Shown piece by piece: positions 34,894 to 43,183 of a stretch of 46,988 nucleotides of DNA (positions are counted from its first letter, which is position 1; each line of letters opens with the position of its first letter). The stretch is from an uncultured Acidimicrobiaceae bacterium (GTDB lineage: Bacteria > Actinomycetota > Acidimicrobiia > Spongiisociales > UBA5794), in contig CAMYMC010000033.1 of NCBI GenBank assembly GCA_947259365.1, forward strand, positions 1 through 46,988, read 5' to 3'. The notes beneath the pieces were generated by a model that worked only from the letters and a program-made list of their open reading frames with translations, ran no database searches and was not told the origin of the DNA. The translations under genes were made by a program, and so were the position numbers.

Positions 34894-36029
34894 ACGAAAC
34901 CGCAGCCGCCGTCCTCGAGGAGCTCGCCAAGCGCGGGAACCAGCGCGGTTTCCTCGTCATGAGCGAGATCCAGCAGGAGCTCGAGGATGCCGAGGCGCCC
35001 GCCGAGGCGTTCGACGAGGTGTTCCTCGGCCTGCGGGCGAGAGCGATCGCGATCAGGGAGGACTCGGACGACACTCTCGCCGCCACCGCCCTGACCAGCG
35101 ACGAGCTCGTCCATGTGTCGGACTCGGTGCGGATGTACCTCCAGGAGATCGGCCGCTACCCGCTGCTGACCCCGCAACAGGAGGTGGAGCTGGCGATGCA
35201 GATGGAGGCGGGGGCCCGCGCCGACGAGCAGCTCCGGGTGGAGGGCCCGGCATTGCCGACGAGCGCGAGGGTGATCTTGGAGCGGTCGTCACGTCTCGCC
35301 GACCGGGCCCGGAAGCGCCTCGTCGAGGCCAACCTGCGCCTCGTCGTCTCCATCGCGAAGAAGTACGTCGGGCGCGGCCTGTCGCTGTTGGATCTCATCC
35401 AGGAGGGAAACCTGGGTCTCATCCGGGCCGTGGAGAAGTTCGATTACCGCAAGGGCTTCAAGTTCTCGACGTATGCGACGTGGTGGATCCGCCAGGCGGT
35501 GACTCGGGCGCTGGCCGACCAGGCGCGGACGATTCGAGTGCCCGTCCACATGGTGGAGACGATCAACAAGCTCGCCCGAGCCCAGCGGGTGCTCATGCAG
35601 GACTTGGGGCGGGAGCCCAGCATCGAGGAGATCGCAGCCGAGATGGAGATCGAGCCGGGTCGCGTCTCCGAGCTGAGGCGCATCGCTCAGGACCCGGTGT
35701 CGCTGGAGACGCCGCTGGGCGAGGAGGACGACTCGACGCTCGGCGACTTCGTCGAGGACACCGACGCCGAGGTCCCCGTCGAGGCGGCGTCGTTCAAGCT
35801 GCTCCAGGAGTACCTCGGGCTCGCCCTCGAGGGCCTCAACGAGCGGGAGCGCCAGGTGCTCATCATGCGCTTCGGACTCGCCGACGGAAAGGTGCGAACG
35901 CTCGAGGAGGTGGGTGGCCACTTCCGGGTGACGAGGGAGCGGGTGCGCCAGATCGAGACGAAGGCGCTCGCCAAGCTCCGTCAGCCGGCCCGCGCCAAGC
36001 GTCTCGAGGGGTATCTCGAGGGCGCCTGA
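34890..36029 (+). CDS. sigA: Primary sigma factor SigA/RpoD
   Basis: Housekeeping sigma-70. A short region 1.1-like segment (1-45) is followed by region 1.2 ([20 protein letters not shown]) and region 2 ([57 protein letters not shown]). Region 3 follows ([20 protein letters not shown]) and region 4 with the helix-turn-helix [20 protein letters not shown]. Translation is coupled to dnaG through GTGA. The strong conservation of regions 2.4 and 4.2 fits the TANNNT -10 elements seen in this window. Confidence 0.96.
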   Translation: MNETAAAVLEELAKRGNQRGFLVMSEIQQELEDAEAPAEAFDEVFLGLRARAIAIREDSDDTLAATALTSDELVHVSDSVRMYLQEIGRYPLLTPQQEVELAMQMEAGARADEQLRVEGPALPTSARVILERSSRLADRARKRLVEANLRLVVSIAKKYVGRGLSLLDLIQEGNLGLIRAVEKFDYRKGFKFSTYATWWIRQAVTRALADQARTIRVPVHMVETINKLARAQRVLMQDLGREPSIEEIAAEMEIEPGRVSELRRIAQDPVSLETPLGEEDDSTLGDFVEDTDAEVPVEAASFKLLQEYLGLALEGLNERERQVLIMRFGLADGKVRTLEEVGGHFRVTRERVRQIETKALAKLRQPARAKRLEGYLEGA

Positions 36030-36081
36030 GCTCCCTCGCCTGTTGGGGTCAGTTCACTCGTTTTCTGTCACATGCGCCCTA

Positions 36082-36087
36082 TAGGCT
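36082..36087 (+). promoter_or_regulatory. Candidate -10 of the DUF222/HNH gene
   Basis: TAGGCT (overlapping TATAGG at 36080) ends 7 bases before the ATG at 36095. Confidence 0.35.
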
Positions 36088-36094
36088 CCCGGCC

Positions 36095-37207
36095 ATGGAT
36101 GTCCTGGCAGAGGTCCCCACCGAGGAGCTGCGGCTGCAGCTCGATGCCGACGAGCGTGTCATCGCCCGGGCGCGGGCGAGGCAGGCGGCTCGCATCGGCG
36201 AGCTCGAACGCCGGCAGGCCGCCGCCGCCGCAGGGTGCGTGTCCACGGTCGAGTGGGTGTCGGGGCGACTCGACGTCGCGCCCGAGACCGCGCAGCGGCT
36301 GGTGGCGACCGCCCGGGCCCTCGTCTCCCTGCCGCACCTCACCGGCTCGGTGAGCCACGGTGAGGTCACCTGGGACCGAACGGTCGAGGTCGCCAAGGGC
36401 GCCACGGCTGACGACGAGCTCGACGTCTTGCTCTCCTCGTACGAGCACGACATCGCGGGTTTCCGCCGGCTCCGCGCCAGGAAGCGCCGCATGACCCGCG
36501 GTGATGAGCGGCGGGCTCACGCCGAGCGCTACCTGGCGTTCCAGCCGGCACTGGATGAGACGTCGGTGCGGCTGAGCGGCGTGCTGTCCGGTGCCATGGG
36601 CAAGGAGCTGCAGGCCGCCGTCGATGCTCGCGCCGACGAGTTCCCGCCCTTCCCCGATGGAACGCGGGCACCGGTGTCCCAGCGCCGCGCCGACGCGCTC
36701 GTGTCGCTCGTGACGGATTCGGCGGGCACCGGCGGGGGCGAGGCGCCGGCCGTCATCGTCAACGTGGATGCCGCCGACGCGACGCCGAGCAACGGCGAGT
36801 CGGGTGTCGCCCTCGTCTCCGGTCCCCGCATCGGGCCGGACGCGCTCGAGGCGATCCTGTGCGACGCTGTCGTCGAGGTCACCGCCACCGCCGGAGACGG
36901 CTCCCCGCTCGGCGTCGGCCGCCGCTCCCGGACCATTCCGCCCCGGCTGCGCCGTCACGTGCTCGCCCGGGACGACGGCTGCACGGTCGCGGGTTGCGTG
37001 TCGACGTACCGGCTGGAAGTCCACCACCGGGTTCCGTTTTCCGAAGGCGGCCGTACCGACCCGGACAACCTCACCACGCTGTGTTGGTATCACCACCATG
37101 TGGCCATCCACGGCCACGGCTTCACCATCGACCCGCAGTCGCCGCGGGGCCGTCTCCGTCTCCGTCCGCCCGAGGCGGCGCGACCACCGCCGCGGATCGC
37201 GCCGTAG
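36095..37207 (+). CDS. DUF222 and HNH endonuclease-domain protein
   Basis: A 370-residue protein with a long helical N-terminal DUF222 region (about 1-210) and a C-terminal HNH nuclease motif: CTVAGC, LEVHHRVPFSEGGRTDPDNL and LCWYHHH. These proteins occur in many copies per genome in actinobacteria and may be tied to mobile elements; none has a firmly assigned role. The ATG at 36095 is chosen because the frame upstream overlaps sigA and is Arg/Gly-rich, and a -10-like hexamer sits directly before it. The motif residues look intact, so it is probably an active gene. Confidence 0.85.
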   Translation: MDVLAEVPTEELRLQLDADERVIARARARQAARIGELERRQAAAAAGCVSTVEWVSGRLDVAPETAQRLVATARALVSLPHLTGSVSHGEVTWDRTVEVAKGATADDELDVLLSSYEHDIAGFRRLRARKRRMTRGDERRAHAERYLAFQPALDETSVRLSGVLSGAMGKELQAAVDARADEFPPFPDGTRAPVSQRRADALVSLVTDSAGTGGGEAPAVIVNVDAADATPSNGESGVALVSGPRIGPDALEAILCDAVVEVTATAGDGSPLGVGRRSRTIPPRLRRHVLARDDGCTVAGCVSTYRLEVHHRVPFSEGGRTDPDNLTTLCWYHHHVAIHGHGFTIDPQSPRGRLRLRPPEAARPPPRIAP

Positions 37208-37221
37208 CGTTCCGTCGTTGT

Positions 37222-37470
37222 CTAGGTGCGGCCGGTCCCGGCCGTACCGGCTGCCCGAAGACCCCTGCTCGTCAACCGCAACGTTCCACTGAGGATCGAG
37301 CGCGCCGCGGTGCGGTGGGGCTCGGTGGCCTCGAGCATCGACTGCACCTGCTCGTTGGCCGCGATCCGCTGCGCCGTCTCGTCGATGCGTGCACGGTGTT
37401 CGGGCGCAGCCCTCGTCCCGAGGTAGTACCCGACGGCGAACCCAACGACGGCTCCGGTGGTGAACTTCAT
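37222..37470 (-). CDS. Small membrane-anchored protein, YtxH-like
   Basis: An 82-residue protein with an N-terminal Gly-rich membrane segment (TTGAVVGFAVGYYLGTRA) followed by a charged helical tail with HRARIDETAQRIAANEQVQ. This resembles small YtxH-type envelope proteins. The start at 37470 (ATG) or 37479 (ATG) is undecided. It is convergent with the HNH gene and divergent from tRNA-Asn. Confidence 0.6.
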   Translation of the reverse strand: MKFTTGAVVGFAVGYYLGTRAAPEHRARIDETAQRIAANEQVQSMLEATEPHRTAARSILSGTLRLTSRGLRAAGTAGTGRT

Positions 37471-37515
37471 GGCGGGCATTCTTGCATCCGGCGCAGATGC
37501 CGGCCCGGTGTGCCG

Positions 37516-37524
37516 TGATACCAT
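37516..37524 (+). promoter_or_regulatory. Extended -10 promoter of tRNA-Asn
   Basis: TGATACCAT (TG-n-TACCAT) lies 37 bases before the mature tRNA 5' end, a suitable distance for a short precursor leader. Confidence 0.4.
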
Positions 37525-37561
37525 CGTCCGGCTCCCGATCCATGCCTATCGTGAGCCGCGA

Positions 37562-37634
37562 TCCGGGGTAGCTCAATCGGCAGAGCAGCGGACTGTTAAT
37601 CCGTTGGTTGTGGGTTCGAGTCCCACCCCCGGAG
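37562..37634 (+). tRNA. tRNA-Asn (anticodon GTT)
   Basis: A 73-base cloverleaf: acceptor TCCGGGG (37562-37568) pairs with CCCCGGA (37627-37633), the D arm has GCTC/GAGC, the anticodon loop CTGTTAA gives GTT, and the T arm is GTGGG-TTCGAGT-CCCAC. The discriminator is G at 37634. CCA is not encoded. It marks the left border of the eroded island; its 3' end is the likely integration site. Confidence 0.96.
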
Positions 37635-37644
37635 CTCTCAAGAC

Positions 37645-37664
37645 CCCAATGTTCTATTGGGTTT
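37645..37664 (+). terminator. Intrinsic terminator of tRNA-Asn
   Basis: CCCAAT, five-base loop GTTCT, ATTGGG, then TTT. It lies 10 bases after the tRNA. Confidence 0.6.
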
Positions 37665-37672
37665 CTGCCAGG

Positions 37673-37786
37673 TCAGCCGCCGAGCTCGATGGGCTCCTGT
37701 CCACCGCCTGTCCACATTCTGTCCACATCAGATCGCGGCAGGGCACGGTGACGGGCGTCGAGACGGTCCGCCAGATCATCCTGATC
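37673..37786 (-). pseudogene. Possible C-terminal remnant of a tyrosine integrase
   Basis: About 38 codons read DDLADRLDA near 37776-37750 and end DVDRMWTGGGQEPIELGG before a stop. The DDLA-x-RLDA pattern followed by a variable tail resembles the last helix and tail of actinobacterial tyrosine recombinases. The place and orientation, pointing at the 3' end of tRNA-Asn, are those of an element integrase. The similarity stops at about 37785, where a different remnant begins on the other strand, so the catalytic part is gone. The identification rests on a short stretch and is tentative. Confidence 0.4.
37697..37726 (+). repeat. Three CTGTCCAC repeats with an 11-bp period
   Basis: Copies start at 37697, 37708 and 37719; the last two extend to CTGTCCACAT. 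Each differs from the actinobacterial DnaA box TTGTCCACA by one base or slightly more. They lie within the putative integrase tail next to the tRNA and could also be arm-type integrase sites. Confidence 0.7.
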
Positions 37787-38093
37787 GGACGGGAACGGCA
37801 TCTTCGAATACATTCTGGGCGGCCAACAGGAGTCAAGGCTCCTCGATGTGCGTGTGTTCGACGAAGCGACCAAGAAGTCTGTTTATGCCAATCAGACGAA
37901 TACGGCCGAAGAGAGTGGCGCATCAAACTGCCCGCTTTGCGCAGTCGGCCATGCTGCCAACAAGAGCAAGATATGGCGGTTCGCCGAGATGGACGCGGAC
38001 CACGTGTCCGCGTGGAGCAAAGGCGGTACAAGCTCAGCTGAGAACTGCCAAATGCTCTGTGTCACCCACAATCGCGCCAAAGGCAACCGATAG
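37785..38093 (+). pseudogene. C-terminal remnant of a DUF262/HNH-type nuclease
   Basis: The frame opens after a TGA at 37782 and reads through IFEYILGGQQ, LLDVRVFDEATKKSVYANQT, CPLCA, DADHVSAWSKGGTSSAENCQ, LCVTHNRAKGNR to a stop. This matches the C-terminal HNH end of larger DUF262 (GmrSD-like) nucleases. The HNH residues are complete, but the several hundred residues of DUF262 that should precede them are absent. An internal ATG at 37848 could still give an 81-residue HNH peptide. GmrSD-type enzymes cut modified phage DNA; here only the fragment survives. Confidence 0.65.
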
Positions 38094-38518
38094 TACGGGC
38101 GTGCCGCCGGGACCAAGAGACCGAGACCCGATCACCATCCGCCTCCATGGGCTCACCAGACCCTGAATCACCGCGACCGCCCATAACCGGCAAGTGGCGT
38201 TGGCTTGCGCTCACCGAAGACGCGGTGGCCGGCCGCCGAGAACGCGCGACCGCGTCGCACCGTCGGTGCTGCAGCGAGGGAGGGCACATTCGTGCCGTTT
38301 CCGCCTCGGGTACGCGCCGGTTATCGAGCAGATCTGGCTGGTACGTGCGGGACTGGGGCAGTCGAGGTTCTTGTCGTGTGACTGATCGCTGCCGCCGAAG
38401 AGCCTCGGGACCAGTGCAGTGGAACGGGCTCGGAGTCGGGGGAGTGGACGGTCGCGCTCCTGGTAGGCATCGTGAGGACTGGGTCACGAAACTTATCGGC
38501 CCGGACACAAGGTAGGCG
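38094..38518. other. Stretch without a recognisable gene
   Basis: 425 bases between the HNH remnant and the sigma-factor remnant. Open frames on both strands are short and of no recognisable family, and no strong hairpins or repeats were seen. It is probably decayed DNA. Confidence 0.5.
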
Positions 38519-38779
38519 ATGGGAACAGCCGACGAGCTGGGTGAAGGGGCCCGCAGCGACATCAGGCTGCGAGGACTCTTCGAGGCGCATCGCGTCGATG
38601 TGCTCGCCTACTGCATGCGGCGCGTATCGCGATGGGACGCCCACGACGCCGCAGCCGAGGTCTTCGCTGTTGCTTGGCGCCGCATCGACGACGTTCCCCA
38701 CGGCGACGCCGCCTATTTGCATGACAACGAGTGGCGGCTCCTTCACCTGGTATCGCTATCTTCGTCGTCGAGCGATTGA
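38519..38779 (+). pseudogene. Truncated ECF sigma factor (region 2 only)
   Basis: The first 65 residues match ECF sigma-factor region 2: LFEAHRVDVLAYCMRRVSRW, DAHDAAAEVFAVAWRRIDDV and PHGDAA. The similarity then stops at about 38710; the next residues are Ser-rich and no region 4 helix-turn-helix follows in any frame. The product would bind core polymerase at best and could not recognise a -35, so this is probably a pseudogene. No anti-sigma gene is nearby. Confidence 0.6.
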
Positions 38780-38859
38780 GGTGCTGGGGTGGCGACCGAC
38801 ATCCACGAGATCGAGAACCGGCTCGTCGTGGGTGTCGACGGTTGGCGATCTGGGACTGA

Positions 38860-39213
<354 letters not shown>

Positions 39214-39222
39214 AGGGGCCCG

Positions 39223-40525
39223 TCACCACCTGGCTGAATGGTCATTGCTGGCGGTGCGGAATCGGTCGATGAGCCCCAGCGCAAGTTCCCTCGTCTCGGC
39301 TCTGTCCACGGCGGTTTCGGTGTGTCCGCTCCCAGGCATATCCGACGAATCGACAGCCGCTGGATAGCCCGCCGTTTGCCACGCTTTAAGGACGCGCTGC
39401 TCGATTGCGCGAGCGTCGGACCCGGTGTCAGTGGATCGCAGGGCGAGGAGTTCCCATCCGTTGCGTTCATGCCAGCCCACCCGGTCGTTCCCGACGTTAC
39501 CGATGCCGACCTTCACGGCCTGATACAGCTCGTGACAGATGAGATACACGATTGACGGGGCGATTTCGGAGAACCCGTGGGCGCAGTTTGAACAACCGCC
39601 TTGGCCCGAAGCGACGTTGTTGTATCGGGGATGGACCTCCTCGCCGCAGTTGATGCAGCGGCATCGCCACGGCTTTGTGGCCCCTGGGTATGGGGCAAGG
39701 GGTTCGAGGCCCATGCGCCGCATCAGTGCCTCCGCCATTTGGGGGGTTGACTTGCCGTCCTGCACAGAAGGCGCATCCTCCCGTCGCACCAGTCGAGATG
39801 TTGTGATACGACGGAGCCACCTCCTGACCGCAGGCGGAGCATTCGCACGGCCACGGCGCGTGTGACTTCACGTAGGGCTCAAGTGGTATCAGCCCGGCAT
39901 CGAGCATCACGCCTTCGGCCTCAATGGGGTCCACCCGTTTCCCAGCGCAGAATGGGCAACCCCGCCCCTGCTGAATGCTGTTGTAGACGGGCGCGTATTC
40001 GTGGCTGCAGTCGAGGCACCGTACCGGCCACGGTTTCATTGACCCGGGGTACTCCGTTAGCGGCTCGAGACCCGCGGTTCGTATGAAGGCGGTGGCTTCT
40101 GTGGGATCGAGCGGCGCGTTCGGGATGCACAACCGGCACTTCGTCTTTCCGGCCCTCACTTGGCTGAGAGCTTTTGTTACGACAGACCCGCAGTCGTCGT
40201 GGCGGACGCTCCAGGCGTGATTGGTGTTCGAATAGGGCTCCAGAGGTTCAAACCCGGGCTCGCGCATCTCATTAGCGGCACGATCCGGATCCTCGCGCCT
40301 CGCCGCTGCACGTCGTTTGACACCACACAACCGGCACCCACCACGCCCCTGCCGGACGCTGTGCAGCGTAGGGGTCACCTCGGCCCCACACGACAGACAC
40401 TCAGACCGCCATGGCTTCTGTCGTCCGGGGTACGGCTCCAGCGGCTCAACTCCCGCCTCCCGCATCTCGTCCGCAGCTGTTGCAGCATTGTGCGTCTTCC
40501 GGGTGGCAGCGGCGCCCCCCGGAGC
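39223..40525 (-). pseudogene. Zinc-ribbon repeat protein with a C-terminal GIY-YIG-like domain, frameshifted
   Basis: In the minus direction at least five repeats of about 60 residues follow one another. Each has the pattern AGxEPLxPYPGxxKPW, a CxxC, about 18 residues, and a second CxxC: CLSC/CRLC, HDDC/CRLC, CLDC/CPFC, CSAC/CAFC and CINC/CSNC. The first four share a frame (40465 to about 39750); the fifth and the tail (to 39223) are in another. Deleting one base from the G6 run at 39741-39746 joins them as RQVNPQMAEALMRRMGLEPL, which aligns with KRVDPIEAEGVMLDAGLIPL of the preceding repeat. After repeat five comes IVYLICHELYQAVKVGIGN and RAIEQRVLKAWQ, GIY-YIG or T5orf172-like. Upstream the frame continues as RKTHNAATAADEM to a TGA at 40526-40528, so the true 5' end is lost or shifted near the IS. 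Confidence 0.65.
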
Positions 40526-40570
40526 TCAGTTGGTGCCGTCTGAATTCGCTGCACGACCATGAGTGATATG

Positions 40571-40622
40571 TGTCGCCACCGGGTGAATACTGACCCCTTG
40601 TCACCGCCCGAATTTTGACCCC
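40571..40622 (+). repeat. IS21 left terminal inverted repeat
   Basis: Contains the internal pair GAATACTGACCCC (40585-40597) and GAATTTTGACCCC (40610-40622), 25 bp apart. Confidence 0.88.
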
Positions 40623-40695
40623 CTTCTGGATGGGTCCACCACGGATAGTGCTGAACGTTCGATCCTGGCTGGATTCCGGTCGGGAGGATTGGAGA

Positions 40696-41904
40696 TTGAT
40701 CGACGTGGAGGATTGGGCCGAGATCCGTCGGCTGCATCGAGCTGAGGGGTTGGGGATCAAGACGATCGCCCGAAGGTTGGGGGTGGCGCGTAACACGGTG
40801 CGGGCTGCGTTGCGTTCGGAGGCGCCGCCGCGGTATGAGCGGAGGTCGCAGGGGTCGATCGTGGATCCGGTGGAGCCTGCGATCCGTGAGTTGTTGCGGG
40901 ATGTTCCGGATATGCCGGCGACGGTGATCGCAGAGCGGATCGGCTGGGAGCGGGGGATGACGGTGCTGCGGGACAGGATTGGGGAGCTGCGGCCCTTGTT
41001 TGTGTCTCCGGATCCGTCGCAGCGCACCTGGTATCGGCCTGGTGAGCTGGCCCAGTTCGACCTGTGGCAGCCCGATGTGGAGATCCCGGTGGGATTCGGG
41101 CAGTGTGCCAAGTTGTGGACGGTCGTCGGGGTGTCTGGGTACTCGAGGCTGATCGGTGCGGTGATGGTTCCTTCCCGGGCCGCTCATGACGTCTTGGGAG
41201 GAATGCTTCATGTGATAGGCGAGTTCGGCGCGGTGCCCCGCAAAGCGGTGTGGGATCAGGAGGGCTGCATCGGTCGGATCCGTGGCGGCCGTCAGGTGCT
41301 GACCGCCGAGTTCCAAGCTTTCCGCGGCACGCTGGGCATGGGAGCAGTGCTGGTCGGGCCCAATGATCCGGAGGCGAAGGGGCTGGTGGAACGAGCCAAC
41401 GGCTATCTGGAGACCAGTTTCCTGCCGGGCCGCAGCTTCGAAGACGTCGCTGATTTCAACCGGCAGCTGACGGTGTGGCTGCGACGAGCCAACCAGCGGA
41501 TCCACGGCACTACCCGGGTTCGCCCGTCGGAGGCGATCCTCGAAGACCGGGGAGCGATGATGAGCTTCCCGCCGGTGCTCCCCGACCCTGGGTTGCGGTT
41601 CACCACCCGGTTGCCTCGAGACCATTACGTCCGGGTCCACACCAACGACTACTCGGTCAATCCCCGGTATGTGGGTCGTCGTGTCGACGTCGTCGTGACC
41701 CTCAACGAAATCGTGGTGACCTGTGACGGCACCGAGATCGCACGGCATCGTCGTTGTGTGGCCAAGCATCAGACGCTGCTCACCGCCGATCATGCACGGA
41801 TCCTTCGCCAGATCAGAGCCGAAGCCGCCGAACCGAGACCGGTTGAGGTGACCGTCGAGGAACGTGACCTGGGTGTCTACGACCAGCTGGTGGAGGTGGC
41901 GTGA
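40696..41904 (+). CDS. istA: IS21 transposase IstA
   Basis: DDE transposase of about 402 residues. An N-terminal helix-turn-helix (VEDWAEIRRLHRAEGLGIKT, RRLGVARNTVRAAL) is followed by the catalytic core with Asp in AQFDLWQPD, Asp in VWDQEGCIG and Glu in KGLVERANGYLE, and a C-terminal beta domain (HTNDYSVNPRYVG). The TTG at 40696 has GGGAGG 8 bases upstream and gives the usual LIDVEDWAEI start; the frame is open from 40615 but that overlaps the terminal repeat. All three catalytic acids are present, so the enzyme may be active. It overlaps istB. Confidence 0.9.
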   Translation: MIDVEDWAEIRRLHRAEGLGIKTIARRLGVARNTVRAALRSEAPPRYERRSQGSIVDPVEPAIRELLRDVPDMPATVIAERIGWERGMTVLRDRIGELRPLFVSPDPSQRTWYRPGELAQFDLWQPDVEIPVGFGQCAKLWTVVGVSGYSRLIGAVMVPSRAAHDVLGGMLHVIGEFGAVPRKAVWDQEGCIGRIRGGRQVLTAEFQAFRGTLGMGAVLVGPNDPEAKGLVERANGYLETSFLPGRSFEDVADFNRQLTVWLRRANQRIHGTTRVRPSEAILEDRGAMMSFPPVLPDPGLRFTTRLPRDHYVRVHTNDYSVNPRYVGRRVDVVVTLNEIVVTCDGTEIARHRRCVAKHQTLLTADHARILRQIRAEAAEPRPVEVTVEERDLGVYDQLVEVA

Positions 41905-42677
41905 TGACCCAGACCAGACCGACATCCGACATCGCCTACCTGTGTCGAGCCTTGAAGGCCCCGTCGATGCGCCGGGCAGTCGATCGGCTCGCCGAACGGG
42001 CCCGACAAGAAGAATGGACCCACGAAGAGTTCCTCGCTGCCTGCCTGGAGCGAGAAGTCGCCGCCCGGCAGACCAACGGCGGGGAGCTCCGCATCAAAGC
42101 GGCCCGGTTCCCGGCACGGAAGACCATCGAAGACTTCGACTTCTCCTTCCAACGGTCACTGCAACGAGACACCCTCCTGCACCTCGGAGCCCTCGACTTC
42201 ATCCTGGCTCGAGAAAACGTGGTGTTCCTGGGCCCACCCGGCACCGGCAAGACCCATCTCGCCACCGGTCTAGGGATCAGAGCCTGCCAGGCCGGGCATC
42301 GAGTCGCTTTCGCCACCGCTTCTGAATGGGTGGCACGTCTCGCCGAAGCCCACGCCCAGGGTCGTCTCCAAGCAGAACTCACCCGCCTCGGGCGCATCCC
42401 CCTCCTCATCGTCGACGAAGTCGGATACATCCCCTTCGAAGCCGAAGCCGCCAACCTGTTCTTCCAACTCGTCTCCGCCCGCTACGAACGAGCCTCCGTC
42501 ATCGTCACCTCCAACAAACCCTTCAGCCGATGGGGAGAAGTCTTCGGCGACCCCATCGTCGCCGCAGCCATGATCGACCGGCTCGTCCACCACGCAGAAG
42601 TCGTCTCCCTCAAAGGAGACTCCTACCGGCTCAAAGACCGCGACCTCGGGAGAGTGCCAACCGACAACACAGAGTGA
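41904..42677 (+). CDS. istB: IS21 ATP-binding helper IstB
   Basis: A DnaC/IstB-type AAA+ ATPase that controls target choice by IstA. Walker A is GPPGTGKTH, Walker B is LLIVDEVGY, and the sensor is VIVTSNKPFSRW. The C-terminus has AAMIDRLVHHAEVVSLKGDS, typical of IstB. The ATG at 41904 or a GTG at 41901 overlaps the istA stop. The 257 residues are full length. Confidence 0.93.
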   Translation: MTQTRPTSDIAYLCRALKAPSMRRAVDRLAERARQEEWTHEEFLAACLEREVAARQTNGGELRIKAARFPARKTIEDFDFSFQRSLQRDTLLHLGALDFILARENVVFLGPPGTGKTHLATGLGIRACQAGHRVAFATASEWVARLAEAHAQGRLQAELTRLGRIPLLIVDEVGYIPFEAEAANLFFQLVSARYERASVIVTSNKPFSRWGEVFGDPIVAAAMIDRLVHHAEVVSLKGDSYRLKDRDLGRVPTDNTE

Positions 42678-42693
42678 CCACGACCCGACCAGA

Positions 42694-42745
42694 GGGGTCA
42701 ACTTTCAAACGGTGCAAAGGGGTCAACTTTCAGCCGTTGTTGACA
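42694..42745 (-). repeat. IS21 right terminal inverted repeat
   Basis: Contains GGGGTCAACTTTC twice (42694-42706 and 42719-42731), 25 bp apart, mirroring the left end. Confidence 0.88.
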
Positions 42746-43183
42746 AGCAGCCGTACTCGCCGCGACTCGCCCGTCTGTGGGGCTGGTGTGGAGTTGGAGA
42801 GAGAACAGTTCGCTCAGCGACACCCGTGCTGTTCGGTGGTCCCCACACCTGCCAGCCTGCCGACCACGAGCTTCGATCCCGGCTTCTTCTGCACCGTGTA
42901 GCGATCCATCTCCGGGGACTCGATGAATCACTAAACGGAAGCCGTTTCCCAGCCCAATGCCTGATTCGCAGTGGGCCGTCAAGCGGACCATCCCCGAGCG
43001 TCTCGGCGTTCTCAGATGGGGAACCGCAACGGCGCGTACGCGTCGGTCCGTCGAGAAGCATGAAACCCACAGTCGCGGTGCCACCGAATCGTCCAGGGGC
43101 CCCACGGGAGCCTCCGTAGACGCCGAGCGCGGGCGACATCGTCAGGTGACCACGCCCACGCCCCTAAGGAGGAAACCTCTCCC
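42746..43183. other. Stretch without a recognisable gene right of the IS
   Basis: 438 bases between the IS right end and the HsdR-N-type gene. Open frames on both strands are short and match no family I know. No zinc-ribbon repeat resumes here, so the gene interrupted at the left flank does not continue on this side. Confidence 0.5.

Larger units (their letters stand above)
40571..42745 (+). mobile_element. IS21-family insertion sequence, 2,175 bp
   Basis: Complete element with istA and istB in a 4-base overlap between imperfect 52-bp terminal inverted repeats (38 of 52 positions match without gaps). Outer ends are TGTC and GACA. Each end carries two transposase-binding-like repeats 25 bp apart. 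No flanking target duplication is visible: the left neighbour bases are ATATG and the right are AGCAG. So the flanks were probably rearranged after insertion. Confidence 0.92.

Noticed and set aside
42818..42910. 31-codon minus-strand frame starting MDRYTVQKKPG, faintly like DUF2188
   Set aside because: Too short and the similarity is only to the first residues.
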